Assembly: GCA_026984735.1 (NCBI GenBank)
Contig: JALSRN010000094.1
Span: 40,900-104,899, forward strand
Source: Sedimenticola sp.
Lineage (GTDB): Bacteria; Pseudomonadota; Gammaproteobacteria; Chromatiales; Chromatiaceae
DNA length: 64,000 bases
Direction of reading: 5' to 3'
The notes beneath the pieces were generated by a model. It saw nothing but the letters and a program-made list of their open reading frames with translations. It did not search any database and had not been told where the DNA came from. A program made the translations under genes and the position numbers. Positions 48,713 through 58,895 of the stretch are shown piece after piece (positions within the stretch are counted from its first letter, which is position 1; every line of letters starts with the position of its first letter).

Positions 48713-49009
48713 TTGAAACTGAACAAATCCCAGATCCGCCACCTGCGTGGCCTGGCCCATGGCCTGAAACCCGTGGTGATGATCGGCCAGCACGGCCTGC
48801 GCGAATCGGTGCTGGAGGAGCTCGGCATCGCCCTGGACCATCACGAGCTGGTCAAGGTGAAGGTGAGCGTGGGCGACCGCGGCGAACGGGACGCGGTGAT
48901 CGAAACGCTCCTGGCCCGCACCGGGGCCGATCTGGTGCAGCGCATCGGCAACATGGCGGTGCTGTTCCGACGCAACCCCGAAAAGCCGGGAATCGAGCTG
49001 CCGCGCTGA
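48713..49009 (+). CDS. yhbY: YhbY-type RNA-binding protein (CRM domain), TTG start
   Basis: 98 residues, a CRM domain with RHLRGLAHGLKPVVMIGQHG (residues 9-28) and the GxxG loop; binds pre-50S particles. In line with E. coli YhbY, the only fitting start is TTG 48713; upstream ATGs are in other frames. Divergent from rlmE as in other gammaproteobacteria. Confidence 0.9.
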   Translation: MKLNKSQIRHLRGLAHGLKPVVMIGQHGLRESVLEELGIALDHHELVKVKVSVGDRGERDAVIETLLARTGADLVQRIGNMAVLFRRNPEKPGIELPR

Positions 49010-49085
49010 CTCCCTTTCGCGCCGCCACCTGGCCGAAAACCGTTTACCCCGGCCTTTCGGAAAAGAGCGTTTCTTCGACCCCCGC

Positions 49086-49562
49086 TCAGACGTACCTCAC
49101 CTCCAGGATCTCGAACTCCCGTTTACCGCCGGGCACCTCGATCTCCACCTCGTCCCCCTCGCGCTTGCCGATGAGGGCGCGGGCGATGGGAGAGGTGATG
49201 GAGATCTTGCCGTGGCGAATGTCCGCCTCGTCCTCGCCGACGATCTTGTAGCTGTGCTCTTCGTCGGTCTCCAGGTCGAGGACGTCCACGGTGGCGCCGA
49301 AGACCACCTTGCCGCCGGCGTTGAGGGTGGTGACGTCGATGATCTGGGCGTTGGAGAGCTTGGCTTCGATCTCCTTGATGCGCCCTTCGATGAAGCTCTG
49401 CTGTTCGCGCGCCGCGTGATACTCGGCGTTCTCTTTCAGATCGCCGTGGGCCCGCGCCTCGGCGATGGCGGCGATCACCTTGGGTCGCGCCACCGTCTTC
49501 AGTTCGTTCAACTCCCGGCGCAACGCTTCCGCGCCCTCCACGGTCATGGGTGTCTTGTTCAT
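49086..49562 (-). CDS. greA: transcription elongation factor GreA
   Basis: 158 residues: N-terminal coiled coil with the acidic tip ([14 protein letters not shown]) and FKBP-like C-domain ([23 protein letters not shown], quoted in part). It helps stalled RNA polymerase cut back its transcript. Its start overlaps the carB stop (ATGA). Confidence 0.97.
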   Translation of the reverse strand: MNKTPMTVEGAEALRRELNELKTVARPKVIAAIAEARAHGDLKENAEYHAAREQQSFIEGRIKEIEAKLSNAQIIDVTTLNAGGKVVFGATVDVLDLETDEEHSYKIVGEDEADIRHGKISITSPIARALIGKREGDEVEIEVPGGKREFEILEVRYV

Positions 49563-52500
49563 CTGCCGTGCAACTCCTGCAGGCTGAAGACCCGCGGCTC
49601 CCCCTGGTGTTGCAAGGCCATGACGATGGCCTCGCCGCCCGACATGGTGGTGGTGTAGGCCACTTTGTGTTGCAGTGCCGAGCGCCGGATGGAGGCCGAG
49701 TCGATGATCGCCTGCTTGCCTTCGGTGGTGTTGATGATGAGTGAAAATTCGTCGTTCTTGATCATGTCCACGACATGGGGGCGCCCCTCCATCACCTTGT
49801 TGACGCGGGTGCAGGGCACGCCCGCCTCCAGGATGGCCTGGCAGGTACCTCCGGTGGCGTAGAGCTCGAAACCGAGCGCCACCAGATCCCGCGCCACCAG
49901 CTTGATGCGCTGTTTGTCGGCATCGCGCACCGAAAGAAACGCCTTGCCGCCGGTGGGCAGGGGTTCGGCGCTGCCGCCCTCGATGGCTTTGCCATACGCC
50001 TCGCCGAAGCTCTCCCCCACCCCCATCACTTCGCCGGTGGACTTCATCTCCGGCCCCAGGACGGTGTCCACCCCGGGGAATTTGACGAAGGGGAAGACCG
50101 CCTCCTTGACGAAATAGTGGTCGGGGACGATCTCGCCCACCACCCCCTGCTCTTCCAGGCTGCGCCCCACCATGCAGAGCGCGGCGATCTTGGCCAGGGG
50201 GCGTCCGGTGGCCTTGGAGACGAAAGGCACGGTGCGCGAGGCGCGGGGATTCACTTCGAGAATGTAGATCTCCTCGCCCTTGACGGCGAACTGGGTGTTC
50301 ATCAGCCCCACCACTCCCAGTTCCAGAGCCATGTCTTCGATGTGGCGGCGCATGCGGTCCTGGATCTCGCGGCTGAGCGTGTAGGGCGGCAGGGAGCAGG
50401 CCGAATCGCCGGAGTGGACCCCCGCCTCCTCGATGTGCTCCATGATGCCGCCGATGACCACCTCGCGGCCGTCGCTCACCGCGTCCACGTCCACCTCGAT
50501 GGCGTCGTTCAGGAAGCGGTCGAGAAGCACCGGAGAGTCGTTGGAGACGCTCACCGCCTCGCGCATGTAGCGGCGCAGGTCGTCTTCGTTGTAGACGATC
50601 TCCATGGCTCGTCCGCCGAGCACATAGCTGGGCCGCACCACCAGCGGATACCCGATCTCTCCAGCCAGCCGCACCGCCTCTTCGGCGTCGGTGGCGGTCC
50701 GGTTCGGCGGCTGCAGGATGCCGAGCTTCCGGATCATCTGCTGGAAACGCTCACGGTCCTCGGCGGCGTCGATGGAGTCGGGCGAAGTGCCGATGATGGG
50801 CGCGCCGGCCTTCTCCAGCGCCCTCGCCAGCTTGAGCGGCGTCTGCCCACCGTACTGGACGATCACCCCGTCGGGTTTTTCCACCCGAATGATCTCCAGC
50901 ACGTCCTCCAGGGTGAGGGGCTCGAAATAGAGCCGGTCGGAGGTGTCGTAGTCGGTGGAGACGGTCTCGGGGTTGCAGTTGACCATGATGGTCTCGTAGC
51001 CGTCGTCGCGCAAGGCGAAGGCGGCGTGGACGCAGCAGTAGTCGAACTCGATGCCCTGACCGATGCGGTTGGGGCCGCCTCCCAGGATCATGATTTTCTT
51101 CCGCTGCGTCGGCTCGGACTCGCACTCCTCTTCGTAGGTGGAGTACATGTAGGCGGTGGCGGCGGCGAACTCGGCGGCGCAGCTGTCCACCCGCTTGTAG
51201 ACCGGATGGATCTTGTGCGCCCAGCGCCGCTTGCGGATCTTCTTCTCTTTCTTGCCCACGAGGGCGGCGATGCGCCGGTCGGAGAAACCCTTGCGCTTGA
51301 GGGCGCGCAGGCGGGCGGCGTCGAGAGCGTCGAACCCTTCGGCGGCGATACGCGCCTCTTCCCGCACCAGATCCTCGATCTGCGCCAGGAACCAGGGATC
51401 GATGCCGGTGGCCTCGCGTACTTCCTCCAGGCCCATTCCCAGCCGGAAGGCGTCGGCCAGGTACCAGAGCCGCTCGGCGCGCGGCTGGCGGATTTCGGAG
51501 CGCACCCGCTCCCGCGCTTCGGGATCCTTCGGATCCACCATGGGGTCGAGCCCGTATTTGCCCGTCTCCAGCCCCCGCAGCGCCTTCTGCAGCGACTCCT
51601 GGAAGGTGCGGCCCATGGCCATCACCTCCCCCACCGACTTCATCTGCGTGGTGAGCCGGTCGTCCGCCTCGGGAAACTTCTCGAAGGCGAAGCGCGGCAC
51701 CTTGGTGACCACGTAGTCGATGGTGGGTTCGAAGGAGGCGGGGGTGACGCCGCCGGTGATCTCGTTGCGCAGCTCGTCGAGGGTGTAGCCCACCGCCAGC
51801 TTGGCCGCCACCTTGGCGATGGGAAAGCCGGTGGCCTTGGAGGCCAGGGCCGAGGAGCGCGACACCCGGGGATTCATCTCGATGATGATCATGCGGCCGC
51901 TCTCGGGGTCGATGGCGAACTGCACGTTGGAGCCGCCGGTGTCCACCCCGATCTCGCGCAGCACCGCCAGCGAGGCGTCGCGCATGATCTGATACTCCTT
52001 GTCGGTGAGCGTCTGGGCGGGCGCCACGGTGATGGAGTCGCCGGTGTGCACGCCCATGGGATCCAGGTTCTCGATGGAACAGACGATGATGCAGTTGTCC
52101 TTGCGGTCACGCACCACCTCCATCTCATACTCCTTCCAACCGAGGATCGACTCCTCGATGAGCAGCTCGTTGGTGGGCGACAGGTCCAGCCCCCGCTGGC
52201 AGATCTGCTCGAACTCCTCGCGGTTGTACGCGACCCCCCCACCGGAACCGCCCAGGGTGAAGGAGGGACGGATGATGGCCGGAAAGCCGATCTGCGCCTG
52301 CACCTGGAGCGCCTCTTCCAGGCTGTGGGCGATGGCGGAACGCGGCATCTCCAAGCCGATCTTCTTCATCGCCTGGCGGAAGAGATCGCGATCCTCGGCC
52401 TTGTCGATGGCCTCCCGGCTGGCGCCGATCATCTCCACCCCGTACTGCTCCAGCACCCCTTCGCGAGCCAGATCGAGGGCGCAGTTGAGCGCCGTCTGCC

Positions 52501-52774
52501 CGCCCATGGTGGGCAGCAGGGCGTCGGGCCGTTCCTTGTCGATGATGCGCGCCACCGTCTGCCAGTTGATCGGCTCGATGTAGACCACGTCCGCCGTGTC
52601 GGGATCGGTCATGATGGTGGCGGGGTTGGAGTTGACCAGAATGACCTTGTAACCCTCTTCACGCAGCGCTTTGCAGGCCTGGGCGCCGGAGTAGTCGAAC
52701 TCGCACGCCTGGCCGATGACGATGGGGCCGGCGCCGATGATGAGGATGGATTGGATGTCGGTTCGCTTGGGCAT
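49559..52774 (-). CDS. carB: carbamoyl phosphate synthase large subunit
   Basis: 1071 residues: two homologous ATP-grasp halves (carboxyphosphate and carbamoyl-phosphate domains), an oligomerisation domain between, and a C-terminal MGS-like allosteric domain (about 935-1071). Key stretches include [35 protein letters not shown] and the second-half [18 protein letters not shown]. Makes carbamoyl phosphate for arginine and pyrimidines, using ammonia from CarA. Confidence 0.98.
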   Translation of the reverse strand: MPKRTDIQSILIIGAGPIVIGQACEFDYSGAQACKALREEGYKVILVNSNPATIMTDPDTADVVYIEPINWQTVARIIDKERPDALLPTMGGQTALNCALDLAREGVLEQYGVEMIGASREAIDKAEDRDLFRQAMKKIGLEMPRSAIAHSLEEALQVQAQIGFPAIIRPSFTLGGSGGGVAYNREEFEQICQRGLDLSPTNELLIEESILGWKEYEMEVVRDRKDNCIIVCSIENLDPMGVHTGDSITVAPAQTLTDKEYQIMRDASLAVLREIGVDTGGSNVQFAIDPESGRMIIIEMNPRVSRSSALASKATGFPIAKVAAKLAVGYTLDELRNEITGGVTPASFEPTIDYVVTKVPRFAFEKFPEADDRLTTQMKSVGEVMAMGRTFQESLQKALRGLETGKYGLDPMVDPKDPEARERVRSEIRQPRAERLWYLADAFRLGMGLEEVREATGIDPWFLAQIEDLVREEARIAAEGFDALDAARLRALKRKGFSDRRIAALVGKKEKKIRKRRWAHKIHPVYKRVDSCAAEFAAATAYMYSTYEEECESEPTQRKKIMILGGGPNRIGQGIEFDYCCVHAAFALRDDGYETIMVNCNPETVSTDYDTSDRLYFEPLTLEDVLEIIRVEKPDGVIVQYGGQTPLKLARALEKAGAPIIGTSPDSIDAAEDRERFQQMIRKLGILQPPNRTATDAEEAVRLAGEIGYPLVVRPSYVLGGRAMEIVYNEDDLRRYMREAVSVSNDSPVLLDRFLNDAIEVDVDAVSDGREVVIGGIMEHIEEAGVHSGDSACSLPPYTLSREIQDRMRRHIEDMALELGVVGLMNTQFAVKGEEIYILEVNPRASRTVPFVSKATGRPLAKIAALCMVGRSLEEQGVVGEIVPDHYFVKEAVFPFVKFPGVDTVLGPEMKSTGEVMGVGESFGEAYGKAIEGGSAEPLPTGGKAFLSVRDADKQRIKLVARDLVALGFELYATGGTCQAILEAGVPCTRVNKVMEGRPHVVDMIKNDEFSLIINTTEGKQAIIDSASIRRSALQHKVAYTTTMSGGEAIVMALQHQGEPRVFSLQELHGR

Positions 52775-52804
52775 CTGTGGTTTCGCGTTGGGGGCCGGCG
52801 GCGT

Positions 52805-53965
52805 TCAGGCTTCGCGGTGCCGCTGCATCAGTTCGATGAAATGGTCGAAGACCGGCGCCACGTCATGGGGGCCGGGGCTCGCTTCCGGATGTCCCTGAAA
52901 GCCGAAAGCGGGCCGGTCGGTGCGATGTATCCCCTGAAGGGAGCCGTCGAAGAGCGATTTGTGGGTGGCCTTCAGGTTCTGCGGCAGACTCTCCTCGTCC
53001 ACCGCGAAACCGTGGTTCTGGCTGGAGATCATCACCCGACCGGTCCGCAGATCCTGCACCGGATGGTTGGCGCCGTGGTGGCCGAACTTCATCTTGACGG
53101 TGCGCGCCCCGCTGGCCAACCCCAACAACTGGTGTCCCAGGCAGATGCCGAAGGTGGGCACGCCCGCCTCCACCACCTGGCGGATCGCCTCGATGGCATA
53201 GTCGCAGGGTTCGGGGTCCCCGGGGCCGTTGGAGAGAAAGACGCCGTCCGGTTCCATCGCCAGCACCTCCGCGGCCGGCGTCTGCGCCGGCACCACGGTG
53301 ATCCGGCACCCGCGGTCGCGCAGCATGCGCAGAATGTTGGTCTTGATGCCGTAGTCGTAGGCCACCACGTGGAAATCGTCCTCGGCGTCGGCGCGCTTTC
53401 GATGGCCCTCGGCCCGCTCCCAGGTTCCCTCCTCCCAGCGGTAGCGCTCGGCGGTGGTCACCTCCCTGGCCAGATCCAGCCCTTTCAACCCCGGAAAGGT
53501 CTCGGCCGCCGCCTGCGCCACCTGGACGTCCAGGTGGGAACCCGCCTGGATGCAGCCGGCCTGGGCCCCCTTCTCGCGCAGGATGCGGGTGAGCTTGCGT
53601 GTGTCGATGCCGGCGATGGCCACCAGGCCGTGCGCCTCGAGGTACTCGTCCAGCGGTTGCCGGCTGCGCCAGCTGCTCGCCAGCAGCGGCAGATCGCGAA
53701 TCACCAGGCCGGCGGCATGCACCCGGTGTTCCCTCCCCGACTCCACGTCCTCGTCGTTGGTACCGGTATTGCCGATGTGAGGATAGGTGAGGGTGACGAT
53801 CTGGCGGCGGTAGGAGGGATCGGTGAGAATCTCCTGATACCCGGTCATGGCGGTGTTGAACACCACCTCCCCCACCGTCTGCCCTTCGGCGCCAATGGAG
53901 CGGCCGCGGAACACCGTGCCGTCCTCGAGAACCAGAATCGCTTTTTTCGTCATCTGCGCGCACAC
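52805..53965 (-). CDS. carA: carbamoyl phosphate synthase small subunit
   Basis: 386 residues: N-terminal CPSase domain ([14 protein letters not shown]) and a class I glutaminase domain, nucleophile Cys in [11 protein letters not shown]. 30 bases before carB. The 236-base gap upstream contains a nine-base stem (CTCCGCTGG/CCAGCGGAG, 54061-54092) without a T-run; it is probably leader or unrelated. Confidence 0.97.
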   Translation of the reverse strand: MCAQMTKKAILVLEDGTVFRGRSIGAEGQTVGEVVFNTAMTGYQEILTDPSYRRQIVTLTYPHIGNTGTNDEDVESGREHRVHAAGLVIRDLPLLASSWRSRQPLDEYLEAHGLVAIAGIDTRKLTRILREKGAQAGCIQAGSHLDVQVAQAAAETFPGLKGLDLAREVTTAERYRWEEGTWERAEGHRKRADAEDDFHVVAYDYGIKTNILRMLRDRGCRITVVPAQTPAAEVLAMEPDGVFLSNGPGDPEPCDYAIEAIRQVVEAGVPTFGICLGHQLLGLASGARTVKMKFGHHGANHPVQDLRTGRVMISSQNHGFAVDEESLPQNLKATHKSLFDGSLQGIHRTDRPAFGFQGHPEASPGPHDVAPVFDHFIELMQRHREA

Positions 53966-54201
53966 GAAAGAGGCTGACCCGGCATCGGGCCATCCGTGAA
54001 AAGACAGAATGATCGGGGCGTTGGGGACTGAACCCGTCGGGAGGAGGATTTTACGGCAGGCTCCGCTGGGTGTCCATGAAATTCCAGCGGAGTCCCTCCG
54101 TTACCGCGAACGGCCCGCACCGCCCAGCCCAGTCCTCAGGAACCCTTGGGGTCGATGGAAACCCGCCACCAGCCCAAAGTTTTATCAGGTTAGCGCCGCT
54201 C

Positions 54202-55092
54202 TTATCGCAGAATCTCGAAACGAGGGCATTTCTGCGGGTCGAAACGGACCCTTGCAGCGTTGGAGATGGCAAACCATCCCTCCTGCTGGCCATCAAAGCA
54301 GCGCAAGGATCGATAATAGACGATCTTGCCCCCTTTGGCGTTTTGGGCGATGGCAGCGATGTCGCGTTTGCTCAGTCCTTTCAGAAACCCGGACTCTACG
54401 AGGTCAAGGAGGATCCGCCTCACTGCTTTTCCGAAATCGCTCTGAAGCCGTACCCTGTGGAGGGAAAAAACTTCGTGCTCACTTCTTCCCTCCCCGAAAT
54501 TCTCGGGAAAGCGGGCGCCGTAGAGCGTTTTCTTGAGCAATGAATTGATGACGTGCAAGCTCTTTCTTGCCGCCCGCAAAGAACGAAATCCTCCTTTGCC
54601 GACATCGGCTTCAAGCCGAATACTCGCGGGCGTGGGCCACTGCAACCGCCAGAGCCGAAAGGTTGCATCAGGACACTTCTGGCCTGTTCCGCAGGCTATC
54701 CTGGAGACGAATTTCCTCTCTATTGTCCGATAGAGTTCTTCATCCGCTGCGCTGCGTTTTTCGTTCAGGCAGCGATGAAATACATCCCAGTTCACAAGGC
54801 ACGATTTTTCGGAGAACCAGGGCCCAAGATCGACGCTAGTGGTGAGGCGGGAAACTTTCTCGATCGAACTTGCAACGATGGTCAGAAGAGGAATGTCAAA
54901 AGAGCCTGTATCAATGCGGATTTCCCGAGCTCCAAGGGCTTTTCGCCATCGTTCCTGCCATGAAAAAGGAACGACCTTGAAGCCGATTCCCGGTTTGTCG
55001 ACGATCACCGTCACTCTGTCGGTCAGCGCGACCATCGCCCATGAGCCGCTCGTGCCCAGCACTAGCAACAAGAGGATGACAAGCCTTTTCAC
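54202..55092 (-). CDS. exported protein of unknown function, low-GC gene
   Basis: 296 residues with a signal peptide (MKRLVILLLLVLGTSGSWA) and no recognisable domain; five Cys in the mature part (in KSCLVNWD, FHRCLNE, RIACGTGQKC and the tail) and a C-terminal Cys pair setting (RSLRCFDGQQ, PQKCPRFEIL) suggest disulfides. Its GC content is clearly below that of the flanking genes. Follows the OmpA-domain gene by seven bases, so both are probably one transcript and may act together in the periplasm. I do not recognise the family. Confidence 0.7.
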   Translation of the reverse strand: MKRLVILLLLVLGTSGSWAMVALTDRVTVIVDKPGIGFKVVPFSWQERWRKALGAREIRIDTGSFDIPLLTIVASSIEKVSRLTTSVDLGPWFSEKSCLVNWDVFHRCLNEKRSAADEELYRTIERKFVSRIACGTGQKCPDATFRLWRLQWPTPASIRLEADVGKGGFRSLRAARKSLHVINSLLKKTLYGARFPENFGEGRSEHEVFSLHRVRLQSDFGKAVRRILLDLVESGFLKGLSKRDIAAIAQNAKGGKIVYYRSLRCFDGQQEGWFAISNAARVRFDPQKCPRFEILR

Positions 55093-55099
55093 TCTCCAC

Positions 55100-56182
55100 T
55101 CATCTGCTGATCAACCGGATCTCAACCCGGCGGTTTTTCGCCCTGCCTTCTTCGGTGGCGTTGGAAGCAACGGGCTCAGCCTTCCCTTTTCCCTCGATTC
55201 TGAAGATTTCGGACTCGACCTTTCCACAGTAGATGAGATAGTCGGCCACCGACTGGGCCCGTTGCAGCGAGAGTTTGAGATTATATTCGTCCGACCCAAT
55301 GTTGTCGGTGTAGCCGGTGACGACGATCTGTCGGGCCGGGTGTGCGCGGATGATGTCAGCCACCACGCTCAACGCTTCTTTCGCTTCCGACTTGAGGACA
55401 AATTTGTTGAAATCGAACAGCACCTTTTCGGGCACCGTGAGCTTCATCCCTTCTTTGGTTTTCGTGATACCGATACCCAGCTTTTCGGGGGTGGGCTTGG
55501 CCTCTTTTTTCGTGTACCGGGTCACCAGGATGTCGGATATCAGCACGCCGTAGGCAGGACTCTCCCAGACCGCGAATTCAAAGCCATGGGCCTTGCCCTT
55601 GAAAGGAATGGAGACAAGCCGTTTCCCTTCCATGAATACCCGGAACTGATGACGCCTGACTTCTAGGTCGAAATGAAGTTTCTTGGCTGCAAGATGCCCC
55701 GTGTTTTTGACCCGGCCGATTTGACCGACTTCGACCCTGTCCCCATAAAAAGTCACATCGTAAGGCATGCCGACCGCCGGATGGGCCTCTTTGTCCCACT
55801 CCTTTTCGCTCTTACCCTCCGTGAGTACACGCAGCTTCATTTTCGGCCACGTACCTTTTTTCTTCTCTGGATTGATGAGCAGGTCGTAACTAATTGAAAA
55901 ATCGTCGTCACCCAACTCCATCTTCTTCCAAAGGCGCATGCCGTTGTCTGTGCTGGGTGCTATCCAGATATGCTCATCGTACTTGACGCACTCCATCGCC
56001 TTTTCGAATTTGTCGAAGCCTTCGGGAAACTCTCCCACTGGACAATCCCTAAAATCGGTGGAAAAAAGCACCTTGTCGCCAGGCTCGAACCTCATCCTGG
56101 ACTTGCCCGTCACCAATCCACCGGCATAAAGGGTAGCCGGGAGCATCAGCCACAACAGTATCAATAAGATTTTCTTGGCCAT
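55100..56182 (-). CDS. OmpA-family protein with an N-terminal lectin-like domain
   Basis: 360 residues: signal peptide (AKKILLILLWLMLPATLYAG), a beta-rich domain (about 30-225) of laminin G/concanavalin-like type, and a C-terminal OmpA domain (about 245-358) with VLFDFNKFVLKSEA, TGYTDNIGSDEYN and KNRRVEI, the peptidoglycan-binding loop residues D and R included. Likely a periplasmic or outer-membrane-associated protein that holds to the cell wall. Low GC like its partner. Confidence 0.8.
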   Translation of the reverse strand: MAKKILLILLWLMLPATLYAGGLVTGKSRMRFEPGDKVLFSTDFRDCPVGEFPEGFDKFEKAMECVKYDEHIWIAPSTDNGMRLWKKMELGDDDFSISYDLLINPEKKKGTWPKMKLRVLTEGKSEKEWDKEAHPAVGMPYDVTFYGDRVEVGQIGRVKNTGHLAAKKLHFDLEVRRHQFRVFMEGKRLVSIPFKGKAHGFEFAVWESPAYGVLISDILVTRYTKKEAKPTPEKLGIGITKTKEGMKLTVPEKVLFDFNKFVLKSEAKEALSVVADIIRAHPARQIVVTGYTDNIGSDEYNLKLSLQRAQSVADYLIYCGKVESEIFRIEGKGKAEPVASNATEEGRAKNRRVEIRLISR

Positions 56183-56252
56183 TTGTTCCTCCTTTTTTTC
56201 CCTTTTGGAAAGGCTCCTATCCGTTGCATGCGCTTCTCGCTTTCCGGAACCT

Positions 56253-56687
56253 TCATAGATGCCGTTGCGCCCAGGAAACGATGCCCCCGGCGTCCAGCGC
56301 CCCCGACATGCGGTCCACCTCCCGACCGCCTCGAAACAGGATCATGGTGGGAATGCTGCGGATGCCGAGCTGACCCGCGAGCAGCTGGTGCTGCTCGGTG
56401 TTGAGCTTGAGCAGCCGGACATTGGGCTCGAGCCGCTGCGCCGCCTGCTCGAAAGCCGGCGCCATCATGCGACAGGGGCCGCACCAGGGCGCCCAGAAAT
56501 CGACCAGCACGGGAATGTCGCTGCGCTGGATCTGTTTCTGCAACATGGCGTCGTCCACCTCCGCCGGCTTGCCCTGGAAGAGGGGCTGTTTGCACTTGCC
56601 GCATTTGGGGTGCTGGCCGAGGCGGGCGCGGGGAATCCGGTTCACGCCGCCGCAATGGGTGCAGACCACATGCAGGTTGTCGCTCAT
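56253..56687 (-). CDS. trxC: thioredoxin 2 (zinc-ribbon thioredoxin)
   Basis: 144 residues: N-terminal zinc ribbon with C9, C12, C29 and C32 (CTHCGG and KCGKCK) and a thioredoxin fold with the active site WCGPC at 68-72. Reduces protein disulfides; in E. coli it is part of the oxidative stress response. ATG 56687 with GGAGG upstream; the frame continues open into the divergent promoter region. Confidence 0.93.
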   Translation of the reverse strand: MSDNLHVVCTHCGGVNRIPRARLGQHPKCGKCKQPLFQGKPAEVDDAMLQKQIQRSDIPVLVDFWAPWCGPCRMMAPAFEQAAQRLEPNVRLLKLNTEQHQLLAGQLGIRSIPTMILFRGGREVDRMSGALDAGGIVSWAQRHL

Positions 56688-56731
56688 GCGAAGAGTCCTC
56701 CAAAAACCGTTTCGAACGCAGGTGGGGCCTT

Positions 56732-56760
56732 TTGCGCCGCTTTCAAGCACCGCTTGTAAT
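56732..56760 (+). promoter_or_regulatory. sigma-70 promoter for the thioredoxin-TPR gene
   Basis: TTGCGC, 17 bases, TGTAAT. The -10 matches five of six and the -35 four of six bases. Predicted leader about 55 bases before the GTG start at 56822. Confidence 0.45.
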
Positions 56761-56821
56761 TCCGTCGCGGCGCCCCAAAATATCGGCCACCCTCAGCCGG
56801 ACAATATTCGTGAGAAGAACC

Positions 56822-57682
56822 GTGAGCAACTCACCCTACATCATCGAAATCAATGAAGAAAACTGGCAAAGCGCCGTACTGGAACAATCCCGCCGGGTGC
56901 CGGTGCTGGTGGACTTCTGGGCCAGCTGGTGCCAGCCCTGTCAGATGCTCATGCCCATCCTGGCGAAACTGGCCGAGGAGTACCAGGGCAAATTCGTGCT
57001 GGCGAAAGTGAACACCGAGGAGCAGCAGAACCTGGCGGCGCAGTTCGGCATCCGCTCCATCCCCACGGTGAAGCTGTTCAAGGAGGGCCGGCCGGTGGAC
57101 GAGTTCGCAGGCGCCCTGCCCGAATCCGAGATCCGGCGCTTTCTCGACCGCCACATTCCACGCGAATCGGATGCCCAGGTGGAGCGGGCGCGCTCGCTGC
57201 TGTTGCAGGGCGACGCCGAGGGCGCGTTGAAGATCCTGGAAGCCGCCAAGGCCGCGGACCCCACCAACGTCAACATCGACATCGCGACGGCCCAGGCCAA
57301 AGCGGCTGTCGGCGACGCCTCCGCAGCGCTGGGGATCATCGAGAAGCTGCCGCTGGAGGCGCAACAGAAGCCTGAAGTACAGCGCCTGAAAGGGCTGCTC
57401 CATTTCGAGGCGATCGCTTCCGGGAACGCCGATCCCGCCGAACTGGCCGCCCGTCTGGAGAAAAATTCGGACGACCACGAGGCGCGCCGCCGGCTGGCGG
57501 CACGAAAGGTGCTGGAAGAGGACTACGAAGCGGCGCTGGAACTGCTGTTGGAGCTCATGCGGCGCGACCGGAAATTCGGCGACGACGCCGCCCGTAGGGA
57601 CATGGTGGCCATCTTCGACCTGCTCGGCGAGGATCCGCTGGTGAGCCGCTACCGCAGCCGCATGATGAACCTGCTCTACTGA
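56822..57682 (+). CDS. cnoX: thioredoxin-TPR co-chaperone CnoX (YbbN)
   Basis: 286 residues: thioredoxin domain (about 5-110) and helical TPR region (about 115-286). The active site is WCQPC at 36-40, so both Cys are present; E. coli CnoX has lost one and works as a chlorine-activated holdase, while forms with both Cys can reduce disulfides. It hands clients to GroEL and DnaK in E. coli. GTG 56822 gives the family N-terminus. The end overlaps the convergent trmO by seven bases. Confidence 0.9.
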   Translation: MSNSPYIIEINEENWQSAVLEQSRRVPVLVDFWASWCQPCQMLMPILAKLAEEYQGKFVLAKVNTEEQQNLAAQFGIRSIPTVKLFKEGRPVDEFAGALPESEIRRFLDRHIPRESDAQVERARSLLLQGDAEGALKILEAAKAADPTNVNIDIATAQAKAAVGDASAALGIIEKLPLEAQQKPEVQRLKGLLHFEAIASGNADPAELAARLEKNSDDHEARRRLAARKVLEEDYEAALELLLELMRRDRKFGDDAARRDMVAIFDLLGEDPLVSRYRSRMMNLLY

Positions 57683-58434
57683 GGCCTCTTCGCCACACCG
57701 CGCGACCGGGGGACGGCTGCATCCCGGGACTCCATCCCGAACACCACCGCTCTTTTGCCGCCATCCTCCACCCGCCAGCGGAAGTCCCAGCGGTAGAGCG
57801 CCATGCCGTGGATCCTTCCCTGGCCCGACCCCGCCGCATAGGCGGGCCTCGGATCGAGGCCGATCAGCGCACGGACGGCGCCGGCCAGCTCCTCTCCCTC
57901 GGGCAGGGCGCGCAAACGGCTCTCCAATTCGGCGGTGAAACCCACCTGCAGCCGAGGTTCCGGCGCCGAGTCGGCGAAACCGCCCCGCGCGCCGGCCACG
58001 GCGTCGGCGTAGGGAAGGTAGGGCTTGATGTCCACCACGGGGCTGCCGTCGAGCATGTCCACTCCCGAGATCCGCAACTTCACGCTCCGTCCTTTCCGGC
58101 TTTCGATGGCGCGAAGGCGCACCGCCGACAGACCCAGGTGGTTGGGGCGGTAGGGCGAGCGGGTGGCGAAGACGCCCAGCCTGCGGTTGCCCCCCAGGCG
58201 GGGCGGACGCACCCGCCCTTTCCACCTTTGCTCCAGGTTGCGGTGAAAGAGAAAGGTGACCCACAGGTGGGAAACCTCTTCGAGCCCTTCGAAGAAGTCC
58301 AGCTCGTCGTAGGGAGGTGCCATCTCGATGACGCCGGGAAGATCCACCAACCCCGCCTGGCGCGGAATGCCGAACTTGTCGGGGAATGGGGTGCGCAGGC
58401 GGCCGATGGCCTCGAGCCGAAAAAGGTCCCGCAT
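57676..58434 (-). CDS. trmO: tRNA (adenine37-N6)-methyltransferase TrmO
   Basis: 252 residues; adds a methyl group to t6A37 of threonine tRNAs. N-terminal UPF0066 beta-barrel with IGRLRTPFPDKFGIPRQAGL, FATRSPYRPNHLGLS and VDMLDGSPVVDIKPYLPY, and the C-terminal small domain about 185-235. Monocistronic. Confidence 0.93.
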   Translation of the reverse strand: MRDLFRLEAIGRLRTPFPDKFGIPRQAGLVDLPGVIEMAPPYDELDFFEGLEEVSHLWVTFLFHRNLEQRWKGRVRPPRLGGNRRLGVFATRSPYRPNHLGLSAVRLRAIESRKGRSVKLRISGVDMLDGSPVVDIKPYLPYADAVAGARGGFADSAPEPRLQVGFTAELESRLRALPEGEELAGAVRALIGLDPRPAYAAGSGQGRIHGMALYRWDFRWRVEDGGKRAVVFGMESRDAAVPRSRGVAKRPQ

Positions 58435-58541
58435 GCTCTCGTTTCAGAAAAAGGACGACGGCGGCATTGTAGCAGCGCCACCATGCCGCCGTCGTCGGCC
58501 CCGCCGCCCCCGGCAGGAGCCCGGAGTTCAACGGAGGAGAC

Positions 58542-58793
58542 TCACCCCCGCTCCGACTTGTCCGCCCGGGACTCTTTCACCACCCGCTTGGCGGGCACCT
58601 TCCGGCAATAGGGCGCCACTTTGCGCCCGTCGGAGCGCTGGTAGCCCTTGATCCAGCGGCAGGCAGTGGATGCCGCGCAGGCCTGTCGATCCAGGCCGCG
58701 GCACCCCTCCCCCGCGATTGCGCTGCCCGAGGTGAGCGCCAGGATCATAGAGAGGGCGGATACGAACGAAATGGCCATGATGCGTTCCTTCAT
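58542..58793 (-). CDS. small secreted four-cysteine protein
   Basis: 83 residues: signal peptide (about 1-27, AISFVSALSMILALTSGSAIAG) followed by a short domain with Cys-x7-Cys-x5-Cys-x16-Cys (GCRGLDRQACAASTACRW ... APYCRK), then a charged tail. Small proteins with this spacing occur in other proteobacteria without a known function; two disulfides are likely. Preceded by a strong run of purines as a ribosome binding site (AGGAGTGTTC). Confidence 0.75.
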   Translation of the reverse strand: MKERIMAISFVSALSMILALTSGSAIAGEGCRGLDRQACAASTACRWIKGYQRSDGRKVAPYCRKVPAKRVVKESRADKSERG

Positions 58794-58895
58794 GGTTGAA
58801 CACTCCTTTGTCTGTTTCCGTTTTCTTCGGCCGGGCGATCCGGCCCGGCAAAAAAACTATAGGAAGGATCCCGGCCTCTGTCTGTAGGACGATTC

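Noticed and set aside
49775-53977. A 1400-codon open frame on the plus strand opposite carB and carA
   Set aside because: The minus strand encodes unmistakable CarB and CarA; the antisense frame is a product of high third-position GC and has no recognisable domain.
54051-54092. Possible carA leader peptide (ATG GAC ACC ... TAA) in the hairpin loop upstream of carA
   Set aside because: The nearest SD-like sequence is about 17 bases from the ATG and the hairpin has no T-run, so an attenuation leader cannot be supported.
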